NCBI RefSeq assembly: GCF_008370685.1
Contig: NZ_VTZU01000007.1
Location: forward strand, 1 to 64,000
Direction: 5' to 3'
DNA from: Aquimarina sp. RZ0
Lineage (GTDB): Bacteria; Bacteroidota; Bacteroidia; Flavobacteriales; Flavobacteriaceae
Length of the DNA stretch: 64,000 nucleotides
Position numbers and translations under genes: made by a program. Within the stretch, counting starts at the first letter, position 1. Each line of letters starts with the position of its first letter. Shown piece after piece: positions 1 to 8,918 of this stretch. The notes below the pieces were generated by a model. It searched no databases. It was given only the letters and a program-made list of their open reading frames with translations, and was not told where the DNA came from.

Positions 1-1832
1 ATCCCTTGAGTTCCGGTAGCGCCCGTTGCTCCAGTGGCTCCTTGTATTCCTTGTGCTCCGGTAGCGCCTATTGCTCCGGTCACACCCTGTATTCCTTGCG
101 CCCCGGTAGCACCTGTTGCTCCGGTCACACCTTGTATTCCTTGACTACCAGTAGCACCTGTTGCTCCGGTTACGCCTTGTATTCCTTGTGCTCCGGTAGC
201 ACCTATTGCTCCGGTTACACCCTGTATTCCTTGACTACCAGTAGCGCCCGTTGCTCCAGTGGCTCCTTGTATTCCTTGTGCTCCGGTAGCGCCTGTTGCT
301 CCGGTCACACCCTGTATTCCTTGTGCCCCAGTAGCACCTGTTGCTCCGGTTACCCCTTGTATTCCTTGTGCACCAGTAGCGCCTGTTGCTCCGGTCACAC
401 CTTGTATTCCTTGTGCCCCAGTAGCACCTGTTGCTCCGGTTACCCCTTGTATTCCTTGCGCCCCGGTAGTACCTGTTGCTCCAGTGGCTCCTTGTATTCC
501 TTGTGCTCCGGTAGCGCCTATTGCTCCGGTTACTCCTTGTATTCCTTGTGCACCAGTAGCGCCTGTTGCTCCGGTCACACCTTGTATTCCTTGTGCCCCA
601 GTAGCACCTGTTGCTCCGGTCACACCTTGAATTCCTTGACTACCAGTAGCCCCTGTTGCTCCAGTGACTCCTTGTATTCCTTGTGCCCCAGTAGCACCTG
701 TTGCTCCGGTTAAGCCTTGTATTCCTTGTGCACCAGTAGCGCCTGTTGCTCCGGTCACACCCTGTATTCCTTGTGCACCAGTAGTACCTGTTGCTCCGGT
801 TACCCCTTGTATTCCTTGTGCTCCGGTAGCACCTGTTGCTCCGGTCACACCCTGTATTCCTTGTGCACCAGTAGTACCTGTTGCTCCAGTGATCCCTTGT
901 ATTCCTTGTGCTCCGGTAGCGCCTGTTGCTCCAGTGACTCCTTGTATTCCTTGTGCCCCAGTAGCACCTGTTGCTCCGGTTACGCCTTGTATTCCTTGTG
1001 CACCAGTAGCGCCTGTTGCTCCGGTCACACCCTGTATTCCTTGTGCACCAGTAGTACCTGTTGCACCTGTGATCCCTTGTGCTCCGGTAGCACCTGTTGC
1101 TCCGGTCACACCCTGTATTCCTTGTGCACCAGTAGCGCCTGTTGCTCCGGTCACACCCTGTATTCCTTGTGCACCAGTAGTACCTGTTGCTCCAGTGATC
1201 CCTTGTATTCCTTGTGCTCCGGTAGCACCTGTTGCTCCTGTGATCCCTTGAATTCCTTGAGCTCCGGTAGCGCCTGTTGCTCCGGTCACACCTTGAATTC
1301 CTTGACTACCAGTAGCCCCTGTTGCTCCAGTGACTCCTTGTATTCCTTGTGCCCCAGTAGCACCTGTTGCTCCGGTTACGCCTTGTATTCCTTGACTACC
1401 AGTAGCCCCTGTTGCTCCGGTTACACCCTGTATTCCTTGACTACCAATAGCGCCTGTTGCACCAGTAGCACCTGTGATCCCTTGTGCTCCGGTAGTACCT
1501 GTTGCTCCGGTGATTCCTTGTATTCCTTGTGCACCAGTAGCGCCTGTTGCTCCGGTTACACCCTGTATTCCTTGACTACCAGTAGCACCTGTTGCTCCTG
1601 TGATCCCTTGTGCTCCGGTAGTACCTGTTGCACCGGTGATTCCTTGTATTCCTTGTGCACCAGTAGCGCCTGTTGCTCCGGTCACACCTTGAATTCCTTG
1701 AGCTCCGGTAGCACCTGTGATTCCTTGTATTCCTTGAGCTCCAGTAGCGCCTGTTGCACCGGTGATCCCTTGTGCTCCGGTTACCCCTTGTATTCCTTGT
1801 GCTCCAGTAGCACCTGTTGCTCCTTGTGCACC
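1..1832 (-). repeat. 45-bp in-frame tandem repeat coding for 5 Gly-X-Y triplets
   Basis: The unit is 45 bp (15 codons, order GAT-GAT-GVT-GIQ-GAQ with variants) and recurs about 40 times, with some units shortened by 15 or more bp (for example near 1066-1095 and 1440-1490). All length changes keep the frame. GC content is clearly above the flanking AT-rich DNA. The identical-looking units make slippage or recombination, and assembly error, likely. Confidence 0.92.
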
Positions 1833-2378
1833 AGTTAAATTTATAATTGTAGTTACTCCATTCTCGGCGGTATATGTAAACGTTCCATTTCCATTATCAA
1901 CCAATGTAGAGATCGTTTCTGAAAAACTTCCACCACCATTTGATAATGTTATCGTATTTCCATTTTGACTTAATATTTGGATTTCATTTGTTGGATCTGA
2001 ATCTGGATCATTGATTAAGGATGTTAGATCTACTGATCCTCCATTTTGAAGTGTTAAAATATTGGTTGTAGAATCGAATGATAACATTTGATTATCATCA
2101 CCACTTCCGCCTCCATTGCAAAGACTACTCCAACTATTATTATTGTATTGAAAAATACAATTATCGTCAGTATTATATATTAATGCTCCATTTAAAGGGG
2201 TGATGGCATTCATTTCGACAGTTGTGATTCGTGTTAAAACAAATGCTTTATCAATACTTTCTAATTCTAAGATGGAAGAATTGTTTATTTGGTTCGGATT
2301 ATCACCAACTTTAACCTGAGCTTTCAGATTATGTATAGTAGATACGATAAGAATAAATAGAAGTAATTTTATCTTCAT
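1..2378 (-). CDS. collagen-like (Gly-X-Y) repeat secreted protein, 3' end outside window
   Basis: The reading frame starts at the ATG at 2376-2378 and runs open for 792 codons to the window edge. Residues 1-21 form a signal peptide ending LKA|Q. About 160 residues of Asn/Thr/Ser-rich sequence follow, including a stretch (residues ~39-80, [15 protein letters not shown]) typical of the N-termini of Bacteroidota tail-fibre-like surface proteins. From residue ~183 the protein is uninterrupted Gly-X-Y, mainly [12 protein letters not shown] and GIT triplets. No Pro-rich collagen signature is present; this is the Thr/Gln bacterial type. It is probably exported to the cell surface. A C-terminal peptidase S74 or T9SS domain would fit but lies outside the window. 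Codon use and GC differ from neighbours because of the repeat. Confidence 0.9.
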   Translation of the reverse strand, partial: MKIKLLLFILIVSTIHNLKAQVKVGDNPNQINNSSILELESIDKAFVLTRITTVEMNAITPLNGALIYNTDDNCIFQYNNNSWSSLCNGGGSGDDNQMLSFDSTTNILTLQNGGSVDLTSLINDPDSDPTNEIQILSQNGNTITLSNGGGSFSETISTLVDNGNGTFTYTAENGVTTIINLTGAQGATGATGAQGIQGVTGAQGITGATGATGAQGIQGITGATGAQGIQGVTGATGATGAQGIQGITGATGTTGAQGITGATGATGSQGIQGVTGATGATGAQGIQGITGATGTTGAQGITGATGATGAIGSQGIQGVTGATGATGSQGIQGVTGATGATGAQGIQGVTGATGATGSQGIQGVTGATGATGAQGIQGITGATGATGAQGIQGITGATGTTGAQGIQGVTGATGATGAQGIQGVTGATGATGAQGITGATGTTGAQGIQGVTGATGATGAQGIQGVTGATGATGAQGIQGVTGATGATGAQGIQGITGATGTTGAQGIQGVTGATGATGAQGIQGVTGATGTTGAQGIQGVTGATGATGAQGIQGLTGATGATGAQGIQGVTGATGATGSQGIQGVTGATGATGAQGIQGVTGATGATGAQGIQGVTGAIGATGAQGIQGATGATGTTGAQGIQGVTGATGATGAQGIQGVTGATGATGAQGIQGVTGATGATGAQGIQGVTGATGATGAQGIQGATGATGATGSQGIQGVTGAIGATGAQGIQGVTGATGATGSQGIQGVTGATGATGAQGIQGVTGAIGATGAQGIQGATGATGATGTQG

Positions 2379-2731
2379 ATTTTGTAGGAAATTTCCTTTT
2401 AAAAAGAGATTAACCTCTTTTGAATTGGGGTTATACCATAAAAAATAATTGCTATCAAAAATGATAAATAACTTACATAAAGATAGATCAATTGCTAATA
2501 TATTAATATTTTGTTAACTACAAAAATATATATTTTATTCGATTAAACGCATTTTTTTTCGATAAAATACGATTTATTGAGAAATTTTACTTTTTATTAA
2601 GTTATTAATATTCAGGAATAAAAGCTTTTTTGTTTTACGGTTAAGACGCATTTTTAAATTATTCATGAAAATATTTATTCTTATTTTGTTTTGTTTATTT
2701 AAAAAAACTAATACTTTTACCAACAGAATAT
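2379..2731. other. AT-rich intergenic region between collagen-like gene and tRNA
   Basis: No supportable gene. A small hairpin (AAAAGAG ... CTCTTTT, 2402-2421) lies in the presumed 5' leader of the minus-strand collagen-like gene. The right end carries the tRNA promoter. The rest is featureless AT-rich sequence. Confidence 0.6.
2690..2719 (+). promoter_or_regulatory. promoter of tRNA-Gly
   Basis: TTTG at 2690-2693, an 18-nt spacer, then TACTTTTA at 2712-2719 (7 of 8 to TAnnTTTG). This is the Bacteroidota -33/-7 arrangement, 12 nt before the tRNA. Confidence 0.55.
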
Positions 2732-2804
2732 GCGGGAGTAGCTCAGTTGGTAGAGCGTCAGCCTTCCAAGCTGAATGTCGCCAGTTCGAACCTGGTCTCC
2801 CGCT
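2732..2804 (+). tRNA. tRNA-Gly (anticodon TCC)
   Basis: Complete cloverleaf: acceptor GCGGGAG/CTCCCGC, D-stem GCTC/GAGC, anticodon stem TCAGC/GCTGA with loop CTTCCAA (anticodon TCC), T-loop TTCGAAC, discriminator T. The 3' CCA is not encoded. The gene stands alone, followed at once by a hairpin terminator. Confidence 0.97.
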
Positions 2805-2805
2805 C

Positions 2806-2836
2806 AAAGCCTCATCAATAGAATGGGGCTTTTTTA
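2806..2836 (+). terminator. rho-independent terminator of tRNA-Gly
   Basis: Stem AAAGCCTCAT / ATGGGGCTTT (one G-U pair) with a 7-nt loop, followed by a T-run, 2 nt after the tRNA. Confidence 0.8.
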
Positions 2837-2912
2837 TTTTGTGTTATCTTCCTTTTTGCTTAAGAAATTGTTTTTTTAGTTTATATATTTATCTTTCAAA
2901 TAAAAAGGCGCA

Positions 2913-3833
2913 TTGAAAAGAATTGGTTTTTGGTTTAAATTTATTGGAGTGATTTTATTTTTTTTAATGCTCTATAAAATTGGTTGGGAGGAAACCTTTC
3001 ACTCTATTCAGAAAGTTTCTTTTATTCATATATGTATTGCTGTACTTATCCTGTGGGTTGCATTTTATCTCAAAAGTATGAGATGGAAACTTATTTCTAA
3101 TTCGTATCATATACCGATCGGTAGTTACAAAGCTTTTAAAGTGTTTTTTATAGGGCTTTTTTTGGCAAATGTTACACCTGGAAGATTAGGTGATTTTGGG
3201 AGGTTGTTATACATAAAAGAGGAGCTTCCAAATCAAAGAATTGGATGGTCGAGTCTTATTATGGATAGGCTTTTTGATTTAGCTTGCCTAATTGTTTTCA
3301 GTTTAGTCGCTGTTATATATTATCAGATTAATTTTGATATTTTAGAATTTCCAAAAAGTTATCGGTCTATAGTATATTGGTTTTCTGGAATAGGGATCTT
3401 TTTTTTAATTGCCTTTGGGTTTTGGAAGTTGCTTAAGAATAAACTTCAGTCTTGGAAGGAAGCGTTTCAATCGAATGATTTAAATCTATGGACAACTTTA
3501 CGCAGTTTTGGGATTACGTGTATGAGTATGGTCTTAATATATGGGGTGTTTAACTATGTAGCTTGGGCTATGAGGATTGAAATTAATCATATAGGTCTGT
3601 TTTTAGGAACTTTTGTATTAGGTATATTAAGTTTATTACCCATCACGATTTTAGGAATCGGCGTGCGTGAGATTTCGCTTGCTATAATTTTTCAATTACA
3701 CAATCTACCAGCAGAAGATGCTATTGGATTATCTCTTATAATATTTTTACTACAACTTATATCTTTTATTCCTGGAGCAGTTTGGTTTTATCTATCTCCC
3801 ATAAAACTAAATGATCTTAAACAGGGGAAATAA
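2913..3833 (+). CDS. flippase-like integral membrane protein (LPG_synthase_TM / UPF0104 family)
   Basis: The 306-residue protein has about eight hydrophobic segments and no soluble domain. Motifs fit the lysylphosphatidylglycerol-synthetase transmembrane family often annotated as flippase-like: NVTPGRLGDFGRLLYIKE near residue 88 and ILGIGVREISLA near 245. Members occur with glycan synthesis genes and are thought to handle lipid-linked substrates, but the activity is rarely proven. The start chosen is TTG at 2913 with AAAAGG about 6 nt upstream, because no ATG precedes the first membrane segment. It converges with the glycosyltransferase genes to its right (8-nt gap). It lacks the cytosolic MprF catalytic domain, so lysyl-PG synthesis is not expected. 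Confidence 0.8.
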   Translation: MKRIGFWFKFIGVILFFLMLYKIGWEETFHSIQKVSFIHICIAVLILWVAFYLKSMRWKLISNSYHIPIGSYKAFKVFFIGLFLANVTPGRLGDFGRLLYIKEELPNQRIGWSSLIMDRLFDLACLIVFSLVAVIYYQINFDILEFPKSYRSIVYWFSGIGIFFLIAFGFWKLLKNKLQSWKEAFQSNDLNLWTTLRSFGITCMSMVLIYGVFNYVAWAMRIEINHIGLFLGTFVLGILSLLPITILGIGVREISLAIIFQLHNLPAEDAIGLSLIIFLLQLISFIPGAVWFYLSPIKLNDLKQGK

Positions 3834-3841
3834 GTATATTA

Positions 3842-4942
3842 TTACTTTGATAATCTCTCATTATCCTGAATATCCATCCACATGGCAAACAAAAGTGATT
3901 GGAAACCTGAGATGGTTAGAAAGATAAATATAATGAGATAATCAGTAGGTGTTTTCGTACTAGTGTCAAAAAAATTACGAATCAATTGATAAAGAAAATA
4001 AGTGTTTATAATCCCAATAATAAAAGATATCCAGTATAATAAGTATAAAGGATGAAAACTTCTGTATAGATATTTGGTTTGAAGTCGTTTAAAAAAGCAG
4101 CGAACTAATAATAATAATATGGGTAACGAAACCTTAATTATATTTAGTTTTGATTTTTCTCCTACTCCATATATAGGTTTTATTTTTACTTCTCTTATTG
4201 TACAAAATGCAATATTTAGTTTAACTAACAGATCATTAGGCATTCCGTATCTTTTGTAGATATCATATAGAGGAACTGAATTTAAGGCGTTATTGGATAT
4301 TGCAGTATATCCACTTTGTGTGTCTGAAACACCCCAATAGCCTGAAGCAATTTTGGTAAGTATACTGAGGATTGAATTGCCCAAAAAACGAACTCTTGGG
4401 ATTATTACCCAAGCACTTTTGTGAATGAGTCGATTTCCTTTTACATAATCTATTCCTTCTTCCACAACAGGCTTGCATATCGATTCTAATTCTGCCGGAT
4501 CCATTTGTCCATCTCCTGCCATTACTGCAGTACAATCTATCTGATGATCTTTACACCATTTATATCCAGTTGCTATTGCCGCTCCGACACCTCCATTAGC
4601 AAGATGTTTTATTACTATTATTTTTTCTTCTTCTGGATTTTTATTAATTATTTCTGAGGGCGTAAACTTTTGAATTTCATCGATGCTTTTCTGTCTTACT
4701 TCTATATCTGCTCGATTATAAATATTTGGGGTAATTTGACCTTTCAGATTTGAGACTAATTTAAGGTTAGAAGAATTATCTGTTAGATGTTTTATTGTTG
4801 CACCAACGGTATCATCTGTAGACGCATCGTCGACTACAATTATTCGGTCTACAAAAGAAGGCATGCTATCCAATACCATTTTTATTTGCTGAGACTCATT
4901 ATAACAAGGAACTACTACGGCAATTGTTTTATTATTAAGCAT
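3842..4942 (-). CDS. GT2 family glycosyltransferase with C-terminal membrane segments
   Basis: The protein has an N-terminal GT-A fold: VVVPCYNES at ~9-17, VVDDASTDDT at ~36-45, GGVGAAIATGY near 117-127 and the metal-binding DGQMD at 144-148. Two or three hydrophobic helices at ~265-283 and ~305-355 anchor it in the inner membrane. This resembles dolichol-phosphate-mannose synthase-like enzymes that load a sugar onto a polyprenyl phosphate. A charged insertion of about 45 residues (~60-108) sits between the nucleotide-binding motif and GGVGAA, longer than usual. It lies 24 nt downstream of the GT-C/TPR gene on the same strand, so they are probably one operon. The sugar donor cannot be told from sequence. 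Confidence 0.88.
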   Translation of the reverse strand: MLNNKTIAVVVPCYNESQQIKMVLDSMPSFVDRIIVVDDASTDDTVGATIKHLTDNSSNLKLVSNLKGQITPNIYNRADIEVRQKSIDEIQKFTPSEIINKNPEEEKIIVIKHLANGGVGAAIATGYKWCKDHQIDCTAVMAGDGQMDPAELESICKPVVEEGIDYVKGNRLIHKSAWVIIPRVRFLGNSILSILTKIASGYWGVSDTQSGYTAISNNALNSVPLYDIYKRYGMPNDLLVKLNIAFCTIREVKIKPIYGVGEKSKLNIIKVSLPILLLLVRCFFKRLQTKYLYRSFHPLYLLYWISFIIGIINTYFLYQLIRNFFDTSTKTPTDYLIIFIFLTISGFQSLLFAMWMDIQDNERLSK

Positions 4943-4966
4943 TGTATGATATTTTGTATTCTTAAG

Positions 4967-6934
4967 TTAGTTGTTGATATTGTCTTTTGCCCATTTTAAA
5001 TTATTTTTGGCAAGTTGATAGTTGGGATCTATTTTGAGCGCCATTTCACAGGCTTGAGCACCAAGTTCCCATCTCTTCATTTGATTATAAGCTGCACACA
5101 TATTATTATAGGCAAATGCATTATTGGGATCTGTTTTTAGAATTTTACGGCAGGTTGAAATGGTAGATTCATAATCTCCGTTTTTATAGTATATAAGACT
5201 CAAATTAATATAAGTTTCAACGGTTGGATTGTTTTTTATTATCTCCAATAAGGATTTGATCTCTTCTTCTGGGGAGATTGTTTTTGAAGCTATACTTGCT
5301 AATAATTGTTTGGACTGGATGTGATTGGGGCTTTTGTGTAATGCTTTTTTTAAGTAAATTTCTGCTTCTGAATATTTTTTTTGAGAAGAAAGATATCTGC
5401 CATAAAAATATTCTGGTGCAGGAGAATTTATGTTCATGTTTACAGCGGATTCGAAATATTTTTTTGCTTTATCATGATTGTTTTGTGCTGCATACAAAAC
5501 ACCAAAATTAATGTGCAAGATATAATAATTAGGAGTGAGCTGATCTGCTTTGTTAAAATATTCTAAAGCGACATCATACTTTCCTTTTGACATTTGAGTT
5601 TCTCCGTAGTTCATTAATCCTCTTCCGTTTTTAGGACTTTTTTTTGTGACATCCAGCCATAAAGATTCTTCAGTATTCCATATTTTATTTCTTTGTGTTG
5701 TACCATATCCATGACTGGCTAGAATTAATAAAATTAGTATAAAAACAGGGGTAGAAAACTTTTTATTCGAATTTAAGAGTTTATATTTTTTTAATAATAA
5801 TAATATTCCCCAAGGGATGGCAATAAATAGTCCAATAAATGGAAAGAACATTCGGTGATCATTTGCAATTTGAAACAATGGATTCAGGGTTGTTGGTAAT
5901 AATGCTATAAAAAACCATGCAATTCCAAAAGAAATGGGTCTCTGTTCTTTTTTGAAACTGCTTTTAACCATTAAGAATAACATTGCAATAATGACTACTA
6001 ATCCAGACACTATTTTTATATGATACCAGGGTTTTATAATGGTTATATCGGGATCTGCACTTAGATTAATGGGAAGAAGGAAATTACCCAAGTAATGTAA
6101 GATTACAAAGCATTGCGTGCTTATATATTCAAATCTTGTAACTATAAAGTTGGTAGAGTCAGTAGATTTTGGAGTCAAGTAATACTGATTAAAAATAAAA
6201 AGCAAAGAGGCAATTATTGCTGTAGGAGCTATTTTGATAAAGATCTTTAGGAGTTTGTCTTTAGTATTTTGTGTAAAATCCGTGAGTAATGAATGTTCTT
6301 CAAAAAGTAATATATACATAAGAAGTATTGGAAAAAACATAACTCCGGTTTGTTTGGTCCAAATACCAAGTATCATGGTAAATAAATATAAAAACCATTT
6401 TTTTCCCAAGGGATGTATGTACAGTAAAAGCGAGGCAACTATACATAGTGTGGAAAATGAGTCAGATCGCGCGCAGATATAATTGATCGTTTCTGCGTTA
6501 GCAGTATGTAATGAGAACCAGACAGTTGCAAAAAGGGCAGTAATACCAATCCATTTATATTTTGGAAGTGATATATAGTATATATGTTTGGATACTGTAA
6601 ATATCAAAATAATAAGCACTAAAAACCAAAAAAAGATATGGTAGTGATAGTAATTTGCTATAAATCCACCAGCTAATGAGTAATCGATAGCATTCATGAA
6701 GGTAATCATAGGCCTGTAGGCCCGATTGGCCGGGAGAGCACTAAAAGTATCTGCATTCGTGAAAAAAGTTGTCCAATTGTCCAGCGTTTTTATAGATTCA
6801 TTTTCCAAAATGGTATGAGTATCATCAAAAAAAAATGGATTGTCAAAATGGTTGAGATATATTAAAAAAGTAATGGCAAGTATTGCTATTAGCGTTTTAA
6901 TCTCAAATTTTTTTGAAGTAAAGTTTTTGAACAT
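4967..6934 (-). CDS. GT-C type membrane glycosyltransferase-like protein with C-terminal TPR repeats
   Basis: The 655-residue protein begins with a membrane helix, an acidic periplasmic loop (FFDDTHTIL, ~35) and about 10-12 further membrane segments up to ~425. A tetratricopeptide region follows from ~430 to the end. The layout matches TMTC/PMT-like proteins (multi-pass GT-C plus TPR), which transfer sugars from polyprenyl-phosphate donors to proteins or glycans. NDHRMFFPF near 350 matches a motif often seen in this group. The last TPR ends AKNNLKWA, the same ending as two other proteins in this locus. It is the first gene of a minus-strand pair with the GT2 gene, divergent from the wbpD-led operon. 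Confidence 0.8.
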   Translation of the reverse strand: MFKNFTSKKFEIKTLIAILAITFLIYLNHFDNPFFFDDTHTILENESIKTLDNWTTFFTNADTFSALPANRAYRPMITFMNAIDYSLAGGFIANYYHYHIFFWFLVLIILIFTVSKHIYYISLPKYKWIGITALFATVWFSLHTANAETINYICARSDSFSTLCIVASLLLYIHPLGKKWFLYLFTMILGIWTKQTGVMFFPILLMYILLFEEHSLLTDFTQNTKDKLLKIFIKIAPTAIIASLLFIFNQYYLTPKSTDSTNFIVTRFEYISTQCFVILHYLGNFLLPINLSADPDITIIKPWYHIKIVSGLVVIIAMLFLMVKSSFKKEQRPISFGIAWFFIALLPTTLNPLFQIANDHRMFFPFIGLFIAIPWGILLLLKKYKLLNSNKKFSTPVFILILLILASHGYGTTQRNKIWNTEESLWLDVTKKSPKNGRGLMNYGETQMSKGKYDVALEYFNKADQLTPNYYILHINFGVLYAAQNNHDKAKKYFESAVNMNINSPAPEYFYGRYLSSQKKYSEAEIYLKKALHKSPNHIQSKQLLASIASKTISPEEEIKSLLEIIKNNPTVETYINLSLIYYKNGDYESTISTCRKILKTDPNNAFAYNNMCAAYNQMKRWELGAQACEMALKIDPNYQLAKNNLKWAKDNINN

Positions 6935-7013
6935 ATACCTTTTTGAAATTTTAAAAGTCTCTGGGACATAATTATTTTGATAGCAATTTAATAAAATGCC
7001 GCAAATTATATTT

Positions 7014-7111
7014 TACTCGATAATCGAGATTTAAATGCTCGGAGGCTTGCCTCGAAATCAAAATATTTTTTTCAATAAATGCTTCGTGGGCTTGCCCCAA
7101 AGTAGTTTACT
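7014..7111 (+). repeat. dispersed intergenic repeat R1, copy A
   Basis: Begins TACTCGATAATCGAG and ends AGTAGTTTACT, with a central run GAAATCAAAATATTTTT and CTTGCC motifs. Other copies lie at 25877-25974, 32709-32800, 62711-62808 (plus) and 45437-45528 (minus). Confidence 0.8.
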
Positions 7112-7299
7112 GTGTCTATGTAATAGAACTGGGTTTAAATATAGTAGTTTTATGTTGTTTTTGATATTATCAGAGACAAAATTATAATAAATTAAGTCTG
7201 GCTAGTTTGGTGTTATTTCGAATACTTAGCAATTATTAAAATTAAAATTCATACATTAAAGTATATTTTTTTAATCAAATTAATACGCTTGAATTATTT

Positions 7300-7307
7300 T
7301 ATATTTG
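7300..7307 (+). promoter_or_regulatory. -7 box TATATTTG upstream of wbpD-led operon
   Basis: Perfect TAnnTTTG match 37 nt before the ATG. No good TTG lies at the usual upstream distance, so promoter strength is uncertain. Confidence 0.4.
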
Positions 7308-7344
7308 ATAATTAGAAATTAATAAACTTACCTTAGATATTTTA

Positions 7345-7920
7345 ATGAATACTAATTTTTTTGCTCATAAAACTGCTGTAATTGACGATGAATGTTTGAT
7401 AGGGAATGGCACGAAAATATGGCATTTTTCTCATATAATGTCTCATGCAGTGATTGGTGAGCATTGCAATATAGGTCAAAATGTTGTAGTGTCTCCCGAA
7501 GTTGTTCTGGGAAATAATGTAAAAATCCAGAATAATGTATCTATTTACACTGGAGTAACTTGTGATGATGATGTTTTTTTAGGTCCTTCTTGTGTGTTTA
7601 CTAATATCATAAACCCTAGAAGTGCTATAAATAGAAGAGGAGAATATGTTAAAACTCACGTAAGTAAAGGTGCTACGATAGGAGCGAATGCAACAATTGT
7701 ATGCGGGCATGATATAGGTGCTTATGCATTTATAGGTGCAGGGACAGTCATTACAAAACGTGTAAAACCATATGCATTAATGGTTGGTAATCCTGCAAGG
7801 CAGATTGGATGGATGAGTGAATATGGTCATCGATTAGTTTTTGATAAGGATCTTATAGCAATATGCCCCGAGAGTAATGAAAAATATGAATTAATAAACG
7901 AACATGTTTTCAAGATATAA
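7345..7920 (+). CDS. wbpD: WbpD/WlbB-like UDP-3-amino-uronate N-acetyltransferase
   Basis: The 191-residue protein is a left-handed beta-helix acyltransferase made of hexapeptide repeats, with the family-specific GNGTKIWHFSHI near residue 20, IGQNVVVSPEVVLGNN near 50 and SKGATIGANATIVCGHDIG near 110. WbpD acetylates the 3-amino group of UDP-2-acetamido-3-amino-glucuronate with acetyl-CoA, in the pathway to di-N-acetyl-uronic and mannuronic residues of O-antigens. The next gene, 3 nt downstream, is the matching WbpB-type dehydrogenase, which supports the assignment. It is the first gene of a plus-strand operon. The aminotransferase that should act between the two enzymes is not adjacent. Confidence 0.87.
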   Translation: MNTNFFAHKTAVIDDECLIGNGTKIWHFSHIMSHAVIGEHCNIGQNVVVSPEVVLGNNVKIQNNVSIYTGVTCDDDVFLGPSCVFTNIINPRSAINRRGEYVKTHVSKGATIGANATIVCGHDIGAYAFIGAGTVITKRVKPYALMVGNPARQIGWMSEYGHRLVFDKDLIAICPESNEKYELINEHVFKI

Positions 7921-7923
7921 TAT

Positions 7924-8877
7924 ATGAAAAACAAAAACTTCGCTATAATGGGAGTTGGAGGTTATATTGCTCCGCGACATCTTAAGGCAATTAAGGATAC
8001 AGAAAATAATTTGATAGCAGCACTGGATAGGTTTGATAGTGTAGGTGTGATCGATAGTTATTTCCCTGATTCTGATTTTTTTGTTGAATTTGAACGTTTT
8101 GACAGGCATATAGAAAAGTTAAAAAGAAGGAAAAATATTCAGTTGGATTACGTGAGCATTTGCACTCCTAATTATCTTCATGATTCTCATATCAGAATGG
8201 CTTTGAGAAGAGGAGCAAGTGCGATATGCGAAAAACCGTTAGTATTGAATCCCTGGAATATTGATGCATTAGAAGAAATAGAAAAAGAATCTGAGGGAAG
8301 TGTAAATACTATTTTACAATTACGATTACACCCCAGTATCATTGCTTTGAAGGAGAAAGTTGATAAGGGGCCGAATGATAAAATTTATGATTTTGATCTA
8401 ACATATTTAACATCTAGAGGTAATTGGTATCATGCATCCTGGAAAGGAGATGTTTCTAAATCTGGCGGTATCGCCACCAATATTGGTGTTCATTTTTATG
8501 ATATGCTTTCCTGGGTGTTTGGCGAGGTTAAAGAAAATAGAGTACACCTGCTTACAGAGGATAGTGCTTCGGGATATTTAGAATTTGAGAAAGCAAGAGT
8601 ACGATGGTTTTTATCTATTAATTATGAAAATATTCCTGAGGATGTAAAATTACAAGGAAAAAGAACCTATCGATCTATTACTATTGATGGCGAGGAGATT
8701 GAGTTTAGTACAGGTTTTACAGAATTACATACCAGAAGTTATGAAGGCATTCTAAAAGGAGGAGGGTTTGGTCTTACGGATGCTAAAACTTCTATACAAA
8801 TCGTACATGATATCAGAAATGCTGAGATTAGTACATTACAAAATGATTATCACCCTTTTGTTAAAAAAATAAGTTAA
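7924..8877 (+). CDS. wbpB: WbpB/WlbA-like UDP-GlcNAc-uronate 3-dehydrogenase (Gfo/Idh/MocA family)
   Basis: The N-terminal Rossmann region (IMGVGGYIAPRHLKAIKDT, residues ~8-26) and YVSICTPNYLHD (~78) followed by CEKPLVLNPWN (~101-111) match the WlbA/WbpB subgroup closely. The Lys in EKP is the family catalytic residue. LQLRLHPSIIALK near 130 is also typical. The enzyme oxidises C3 of UDP-N-acetylglucosaminuronic acid using NAD. Length (317) is normal. It sits 3 nt after wbpD, so the two are co-translated or nearly so. Substrate assignment rests on family resemblance and the wbpD partner. Confidence 0.88.
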   Translation: MKNKNFAIMGVGGYIAPRHLKAIKDTENNLIAALDRFDSVGVIDSYFPDSDFFVEFERFDRHIEKLKRRKNIQLDYVSICTPNYLHDSHIRMALRRGASAICEKPLVLNPWNIDALEEIEKESEGSVNTILQLRLHPSIIALKEKVDKGPNDKIYDFDLTYLTSRGNWYHASWKGDVSKSGGIATNIGVHFYDMLSWVFGEVKENRVHLLTEDSASGYLEFEKARVRWFLSINYENIPEDVKLQGKRTYRSITIDGEEIEFSTGFTELHTRSYEGILKGGGFGLTDAKTSIQIVHDIRNAEISTLQNDYHPFVKKIS

Positions 8878-8918
8878 ATTTAGAAATGCAGTATTCATAA
8901 GAAGTAACCCAATAATTT

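Larger units (their letters stand above)
6935..7344. other. divergent intergenic region of the sugar locus
   Basis: Separates the minus-strand GT-C/GT2 pair from the plus-strand wbpD operon. It holds a copy of dispersed repeat R1 (7014-7111) and a plus-strand -7 box at 7300. No gene was found. Confidence 0.6.

Noticed and set aside
1..1832. Possible CRISPR array (regular 45-bp periodicity)
   Set aside because: The repeats are contiguous without unique spacers, keep the reading frame and code Gly-X-Y; no cas genes are present.
6..1838. Long plus-strand frames across the left repeat tract, rich in Ser-Cys-Thr or Ala-Pro-Val-Cys repeats
   Set aside because: They are antisense shadows of the 45-bp repeat. 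The minus-strand frame has a signal peptide, a normal N-terminal domain and a Gly-X-Y pattern.
2574..2916. Frames on both strands (77 and 83 codons) over the tRNA
   Set aside because: They run through the tRNA-Gly cloverleaf and its terminator and have no protein-like features.
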